Positions 59,470-64,000 of a stretch of DNA of 64,000 nucleotides are shown here, piece after piece. This DNA comes from Streptococcus azizii (GTDB lineage Bacteria; Bacillota; Bacilli; Lactobacillales; Streptococcaceae): positions 112,819 through 176,818 of the forward strand of contig NZ_MSPR01000003.1 in the NCBI RefSeq assembly GCF_001984715.1, read 5' to 3'. Below the pieces are notes generated by a model. The model did no database searches. It was given only the letters and a program-made list of their open reading frames with translations, and was not told where the DNA came from. The number at the start of each line of letters is the position of its first letter. The first letter of the stretch is position 1. The translations under genes and the position numbers were made by a program.

Positions 59470-60022
59470 TCAGTGGGGCTGGGAGGATTCCTCTAGCCCT
59501 TCTTTTATGATACAGTCATTTAGTGTATGTCACAGCTGTCATTGACGAATACTCAATAAAAATTAACAGTAGACTAAGATACAAAGCCCGTAAAAAACTC
59601 CTGTGGAGGTTTTCAGCCTACTACCTGTCATTAAAAAGTAGTAATTTGAAGCTCCGTTTCTCTATTTTAGTTTCCATAATCTGAAAGATTATGGAAACTC
59701 GCTGGGCTGTATTTTATGATGGTTACTGACTATCGTCAGTATGATTTCCAACCCTTCAACAGTCTAATGACTGATGAAGGAGCCTCTCGCGATTGACACG
59801 AGTTGCACTCGTTTCATCTCAACCTTGCCTACTTCGCTCTCGGATTTATAGGCTCAGGCTGAAACAGTTCACCGAACTCCTGTGGTCACTTTCGTGTTTC
59901 TGGGTGACCAGTTGAAACAGTTCACCGAACTGTTTCAATCTCCCAGACTAGTGGTGCAAGTACTAAAAGTAAACGAAAAGATTGTATAAACAAATAGACG
60001 GAAAGAAGAAATAGGTAAAAAG
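59470..60022. repeat. Mosaic of repeat fragments between the DUF4044 gene and obgE
   Basis: No gene is evident in this stretch. In order there are: the left end of a RUP-like element (ATACTC at 59549), the GATACAAAGCCCGT module (about 59577), and a perfect 14-bp hairpin AGTTTCCATAATCT/AGATTATGGAAACT (59669-59699). Next comes a decayed unit of the 57-bp array (59755-59830, with CAACAGTCTA and GACACGAGTTGCACTCGT). Last is the inverted copy of the 37-kb composite repeat (59822-59948). Several families appear nested or recombined here. Confidence 0.75.
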
Positions 60023-61336
60023 ATGAGTATGTTTTTAGATACAGCAAAGATTAAGGTCAAAGCTGGTAAAGGGGGCGATGGTATGGTCGCCTTTCGTCGG
60101 GAGAAATACGTCCCCAATGGAGGTCCGTGGGGCGGTGATGGTGGTCGCGGTGGAAATGTAGTCTTTGTCGTAGATGAAGGGTTGCGTACCCTGATGGATT
60201 TCCGGTACAATCGCCAATTTAAGGCAGCTTCTGGTGAAAAAGGGATGACCAAGGGCATGCACGGGCGTGGAGCAGAGGACTTGCTGGTCCGTGTACCGCA
60301 GGGGACAACTGTCCGCGATGCAGAGACCGGTAAGATTATGACGGACTTAGTTGAGCATGGTCAGGAATTTATCGTGGCGCGAGGAGGTCGTGGTGGCCGT
60401 GGGAATATCCGCTTTGCTACACCGAAAAATCCTGCACCTGAAATTTCTGAAAATGGTGAGCCAGGAGAAGAGCGCCATCTCGAACTGGAATTAAAAGTCT
60501 TGGCAGATGTGGGATTGGTCGGCTTTCCTTCTGTTGGGAAATCAACACTGCTCAGCGTGATTACCGCAGCCAAGCCGAAAATTGGTGCCTATCACTTTAC
60601 AACCATTGTTCCTAATCTAGGAATGGTCCGCACCAAATCGGGTGAATCCTTTGCCGTTGCAGATTTACCAGGGTTGATTGAAGGAGCAAGCCAAGGAGTG
60701 GGACTTGGGACCCAGTTTCTGCGTCACATTGAACGGACAAGGGTTATCCTGCACGTTCTTGATATGTCTGCCAGCGAGGGACGGGATCCCTATGAGGATT
60801 ATCTAGCTATTAACCGAGAGCTTGAGACCTACAATCTACGCTTGATGGAACGCCCTCAGATTATTGTAGCCAACAAGATGGATATGCCAGATGCAAAAGA
60901 ACATCTCGAGCAATTTAAGAAAAAATTAGCAGCACATTACGATGAGTTTGAGGAATTGCCACCTATTTTTCCGATTTCGGGACTCGCTCACCAAGGTTTG
61001 GAAAATCTGCTGGAAGCGACTGCGGAGTTGCTGGACAAGACCCCAGACTTTCTCTTGTATGATGAGGCTGATTTTGAAGCTGAGGAGGCCTATTATGGCT
61101 TTAATCCGGAGGAGCCAGCGTTTGACATCAGTCGTGCAGATGATGCTAGCTGGATTTTATCTGGCGAGGCATTAGAAAAACTCTTTACCATGACCAACTT
61201 TGATCGCGATGAGTCTGTGATGAAGTTTGCGCGTCAATTACGTGGTATGGGAGTTGACGAAGCCCTTCGGTCCCGCGGTGCTAAAGACGGGGACATCGTC
61301 CGTATCGGGACCTTTGAATTTGAATTTGTGGATTAA
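60023..61336 (+). CDS. obgE: Obg family GTPase
   Basis: The 437-residue protein has the glycine-rich Obg fold ([34 protein letters not shown]...), the GTPase with P-loop GFPSVGKST (167-175), DLPGLIEGA and NKMD, and a C-terminal OCT domain (about 360-437) as in Gram-positive Obg. It binds the 50S subunit and links ribosome maturation with the stringent response. It is essential in most bacteria. No consensus promoter was found in the repeat mosaic upstream. Confidence 0.96.
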   Translation: MSMFLDTAKIKVKAGKGGDGMVAFRREKYVPNGGPWGGDGGRGGNVVFVVDEGLRTLMDFRYNRQFKAASGEKGMTKGMHGRGAEDLLVRVPQGTTVRDAETGKIMTDLVEHGQEFIVARGGRGGRGNIRFATPKNPAPEISENGEPGEERHLELELKVLADVGLVGFPSVGKSTLLSVITAAKPKIGAYHFTTIVPNLGMVRTKSGESFAVADLPGLIEGASQGVGLGTQFLRHIERTRVILHVLDMSASEGRDPYEDYLAINRELETYNLRLMERPQIIVANKMDMPDAKEHLEQFKKKLAAHYDEFEELPPIFPISGLAHQGLENLLEATAELLDKTPDFLLYDEADFEAEEAYYGFNPEEPAFDISRADDASWILSGEALEKLFTMTNFDRDESVMKFARQLRGMGVDEALRSRGAKDGDIVRIGTFEFEFVD

Positions 61337-61800
61337 CGTTGGAAGCATATCTAAGCCAAGGACTTGATGTGCTACGGTAGCACTATGGTGGTCTACCTAC
61401 CAACCTTACTAACTCCGACCAGCCAGTAGTATCGACTGTCTGGGCTACGTGTCGTAACGTGTACTGTCTTGCTCGTCATGCTATCTAGTGGTCAGTTGGC
61501 AGTCGCTATGGCGCTCTGCCTAGTCACCTGCCTAGTTCAGAAAGGGATTGTTGTCGAATACCTTTCTTCACGTTGTGACATGTCCTAGCTTGTAAGGTTC
61601 AGCCTAGTTTTCGCCGTCCATCCAGTACCGTGTATTGTCTAGTCTGCGTGTCGTCACAAAGCCTTGTGCTGGTTTGTTTTCCACGACACCAGGTGACTGA
61701 TTTTTGCTACTATTATAGACGGGTTGAAGGGTAGGCTGTAAGGACTGCTGGTTATGGAATAGAGGCATGAATAGGGAGAGGTGCATTGTCATCAAAAGAA
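61337..61800. other. Gap of unusual composition downstream of obgE
   Basis: The first 350 bases are richer in GC, and in CGT, GTC and CTAG words, than anything else in the window. They contain a perfect GTGCTAC-G-GTAGCAC palindrome near 61370 and an AGAAAGG/CCTTTCT hairpin (about 61538-61570) that may end obgE. Two loosely related segments both end in CGTGTCGT (about 61425-61455 and 61625-61655). No convincing open frame exists on either strand. Confidence 0.5.
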
Positions 61801-61817
61801 AATTGGAGGTTTTATGA

Positions 61818-61973
61818 ATGGGAGATAAACCAATATCATATAAGGACAAGGATGGGAATTTTGTTTCAGCAGCAGATATTTGGAATGCAGAGAAACTAGA
61901 GGAGTTATTTAACAAACTCAATCCAAGTCGTAAATTCCGCCTAGAGCGTGAAAAATTGCAAGCAGAAGAATAA
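61818..61973 (+). CDS. Conserved small streptococcal protein, unknown function
   Basis: The 51-residue product reads MGDKPISYKDKDGNFVSAA followed by DIWNAEKLEELFNKLNPSRK and a charged tail. I recall near-identical small proteins downstream of obgE in other streptococci. GGAGGT lies seven bases before ATG 61818; an ATG four bases earlier opens only five codons. It is soluble and charged with no recognised domain. A terminator with a 19-bp stem follows. Confidence 0.7.
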   Translation: MGDKPISYKDKDGNFVSAADIWNAEKLEELFNKLNPSRKFRLEREKLQAEE

Positions 61974-62046
61974 ATAGATGGATTGTTACCGATGGTGGTT
62001 GAGAATGCGTATCTCATAAGTTGGGACAATAGCGAAAGACTGAAAG

Positions 62047-62115
62047 ACACCAACATTAGTAGTGAAGCAATCTCTGAAAGGAGGAGCTGTCACTACTAAT
62101 GTTGGTGTGTTTTTG
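62047..62115 (+). terminator. Terminator with a perfect 19-bp stem
   Basis: ACACCAACATTAGTAGTGA pairs with its exact complement across a 24-base loop, followed by GTTTTTG. 61974-62046 and 62116-62212 show no gene. Confidence 0.88.
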
Positions 62116-62212
62116 TTTCTTACGCTACCTATGGTTTCGTTGCTGATTCAGAGATTCGTTTTATAGAGTGTAAGTCCCTGCCACTTTCTATGGCATCGAG
62201 CAGCTTGTACCG

Positions 62213-63748
62213 TTACAACTCTTCTTTAAGGATTTCCCGTATCCCGTTTTCGTCCAAGTGGTATATTGTATCGCAAACGGATTGAAGAAATCTTCTATCG
62301 TGAGAGACAGTGAGGATTGCACCGGGGAAATCTGTAAAGAGTCTCTGAATTTGGGGTTGTGAAGTTGGAGAGAAATTTCGTGTTGGCTCATCTAGTAGCA
62401 GAACGGGACAGGCATCTAGGACCATTTTTAGCAGGAGCAGCTTGGCTTGTTGCCCACCTGAGAGGGAGGAAATAAGGTGGTGGGCCTCTTCACGGCTAAA
62501 TTGGAGACTAGCCAGGTGGGTGAGAACTCGTTCCTCTTCTTGTTTATCAGGAGATTCTGTCAGAAATTGAAGGGGAGAGACAGTAGGCTGCAGCAGTTCC
62601 TGATATTGCTGGGGCATGTATCCGATAGGATAGTCAGCCTGTTCTTGTAATAATTGGTAGATCTGTTTGAGGAAACTAGATTTTCCAACACCGTTTTTTC
62701 CGATAATTCCCACTTTTTCTTGGGCACAAAAACGAAAGTCTATAGCGGACACTAATGTTTTTGTTCCTACTTGGAGAGGGAAATGGCTCAACTCAATAAT
62801 GGTTTTATGAGAGGGAAGGGGGACTATATCTTTGAAAAATAGGCGAATGCTGTCTTCTTGCAGAGGCATTTCAGTGAGAGTAGCTGCTTCTTTTGCATAC
62901 CGTTTTTCTTGGGCAAGAACAGACTTCATTTTTTTGGCAATCAGCCGTCCTGCAGTTGCATCATGGGTATGACGGAGGGTATGTTCGACACTTTGGTGGA
63001 TACGGTGATGACGCTCTACCTTCTTTTGATGTGCCAAGCGTTCATTTCTTGCTTGACGAGCCTGGCGGTCAAAGTCTTCCTCTCGTTTTTGGGCATAGCT
63101 TGTGTAGGTTAAGGTTTGAACAGTCGTTCGAGCTACTTGGCGTTTTTTGAGGCGCTCCAAATGCACGATTTTGGTAGCTGTCTGCCCTAAAAAACTCTCG
63201 TCGTGGGAGACAAAGACGACCGTTTTTGGAGTGGTGTTGATAAACTGTTCCAGCCATTTCAATGTAGATAGGTCCAGGTCATTAGAAGGCTCATCGAGAA
63301 AGAGAATATCTGTCTCTTTTGCCAACTCTTTGATGAGTTGGATTTTTAACTGTTCTCCACCGGATAGGGAAGCTAGGACCTGGGAGTCAGAAAAGCGATT
63401 GCTGTCAAAGTCTAATTCTTTAGCATAACGGTAGAGAGCAGCGTAGTCAAGATTCCCCTCAGTTGAAGCAAAGAAATAGTCATTGAGAGACAGGCTTTCA
63501 AATTCTTTAGGGAAAGATTGTGGGATATAGCTGTAATGGACGAAGTCTCGATGGATCTGGCCATTAACCTGAATGTAAGAACTAATCAAGTCCTCTGCCA
63601 TCATCCATTTGAGGAGACTAGATTTTCCGTTCCCCTCCTCTCCGATAAGGGCCACTTTGTCGCCTTTATTAACGACTAGGGATAAATCGACAATCAGATC
63701 GGTCAAATCTTTGGTGTGGGTCATGGTTAACTGTGCAATTTGTAACAT
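62213..63748 (-). CDS. ABC-F family ATPase
   Basis: The 511-residue protein has two ABC domains and no membrane segments. The Walker A motifs are GEEGNGKSS and GKNGVGKSS, the signatures LSGGEQ and LSGGQQ, and the Walker B motifs LFLDEPSNDLD and LLLDEPTRNFSP. A basic helical linker (about 205-290) separates the domains, as in ABC-F factors that act at the ribosomal E site. Some relatives give antibiotic protection by displacing drugs, others are translation factors; sequence alone does not decide. AGGAGG precedes the start, and a small GC hairpin lies just upstream. Confidence 0.85.
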   Translation of the reverse strand: MLQIAQLTMTHTKDLTDLIVDLSLVVNKGDKVALIGEEGNGKSSLLKWMMAEDLISSYIQVNGQIHRDFVHYSYIPQSFPKEFESLSLNDYFFASTEGNLDYAALYRYAKELDFDSNRFSDSQVLASLSGGEQLKIQLIKELAKETDILFLDEPSNDLDLSTLKWLEQFINTTPKTVVFVSHDESFLGQTATKIVHLERLKKRQVARTTVQTLTYTSYAQKREEDFDRQARQARNERLAHQKKVERHHRIHQSVEHTLRHTHDATAGRLIAKKMKSVLAQEKRYAKEAATLTEMPLQEDSIRLFFKDIVPLPSHKTIIELSHFPLQVGTKTLVSAIDFRFCAQEKVGIIGKNGVGKSSFLKQIYQLLQEQADYPIGYMPQQYQELLQPTVSPLQFLTESPDKQEEERVLTHLASLQFSREEAHHLISSLSGGQQAKLLLLKMVLDACPVLLLDEPTRNFSPTSQPQIQRLFTDFPGAILTVSHDRRFLQSVCDTIYHLDENGIREILKEEL

Positions 63749-63929
63749 AGGTCCTCCTTATAGAAATAGCCCTACTTCACCAGTAGGGTTATCTATCAGT
63801 ATCAGAAAACCTTTTTTATAGACAATATGTAAAGACCCCCAGTTGAGAATTCGTGGATTTACCTGTACACTAGAATAAAAAAACAATCAACTTCTAACAG
63901 GAATTACCACACTCAATTGGAGGTCTTAT

Positions 63930-64000
63930 ATGTTTCATTTTACCACACTTTTCATCGGAATGGATGTTCACAAAGAAAGTTTTTCACTTTGCTATTATGA
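63930..64000 (+). CDS. IS110-type transposase, N-terminal fragment (cut by window edge)
   Basis: Behind GGAGG, ATG 63930 opens a frame reading MFHFTTLFIGMDVHKESFSL, with the first catalytic Asp of the DEDD transposases in GMDVHKE. IS110 elements lack long terminal repeats, so the left end cannot be fixed; a change in sequence character near 63830 is a candidate. The rest of the gene lies beyond the window. Confidence 0.75.
   Translation, partial: MFHFTTLFIGMDVHKESFSLCYY

Noticed and set aside
61604..62056. 150-residue minus-strand frame
   Set aside because: It lies opposite the small conserved gene at 61818-61973 and has low-complexity Ser/Leu content typical of a shadow frame.

Overview
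The window looks like a chromosome segment of a low-GC streptococcus, most likely Streptococcus suis or a close relative. I infer this from gene content, gene order and repeat families recalled from known genomes; no database search was run. Familiar streptococcal or Firmicute neighbourhoods include DUF5590(ypmB-like)-aspartate aminotransferase-asnS, ridA-rapZ-yvcK-whiA, flavodoxin-pde2-rpmE2, rodA-gyrB-ezrA, rexB-rexA, ccdA-thioredoxin lipoprotein-msrAB followed by a TCS09-like two-component pair, and uvrC-DUF4044-obgE. Nearly all genes are chromosomal housekeeping genes. The only clear mobile gene is the start of an IS110-type transposase at the right edge.

Layout. 0-7 kb: end of a GNAT gene, a MocR-type regulator, hemolysin III/DUF1836, a lipoprotein, yaaA, and a MarR/FMN-reductase pair. 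7-14.3 kb: ypmB-like/aspC/asnS and the ridA-rapZ-yvcK-whiA operon. 14.3-16 kb: an exported protein ending in LPKTSVAK beside a class B sortase. 16.5-19.5 kb: flavodoxin, c-di-AMP-linked phosphodiesterase, ApbE flavin transferase, a 49-codon gene with two flavinylation-like motifs, and ribosomal protein L31. 19.9-29.9 kb: rodA, DJ-1, gyrB, ezrA, serB, yueI-like, yeiH-like and eno. 30-42.6 kb: P1B-type metal ATPase with an attenuator-like leader, brnQ, the ccdA/redoxin/msrAB methionine-sulfoxide repair cluster, a YesM/YesN-type two-component system, csbD and nox. 42.8-53 kb: pcrA and rexBA. 53-64 kb: YkgJ, an M20 peptidase, an Nmad2-like protein, YjjG-like HAD, a thioesterase, uvrC, DUF4044, obgE, a small conserved protein, an ABC-F ATPase and the IS110 start.

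Intergenic space is unusually rich in repeats. There are RUP-like miniature elements with ATACTC/GAGTAT ends, a composite repeat present in several inverted copies, a 50-bp terminator-bearing tandem array after rpmE2, and a 57-bp two-hairpin tandem array of ten units after csbD. Several genes (yaaA, the yueI-like gene, uvrC, possibly the ypmB-like gene) have a -10 box so close to the start codon that their mRNAs should be leaderless or nearly so.

The observations I consider most worth following are: the ApbE-coupled 49-residue protein with two DxxSGAS motifs; the sortase B/LPKTSVAK pair; a small RNA-like cassette bracketed by 25-bp copies of a terminator stem; the 57-bp hairpin array; the ATPase leader; the Nmad2-like orphan; and a MocR protein with proline where the PLP lysine should be.
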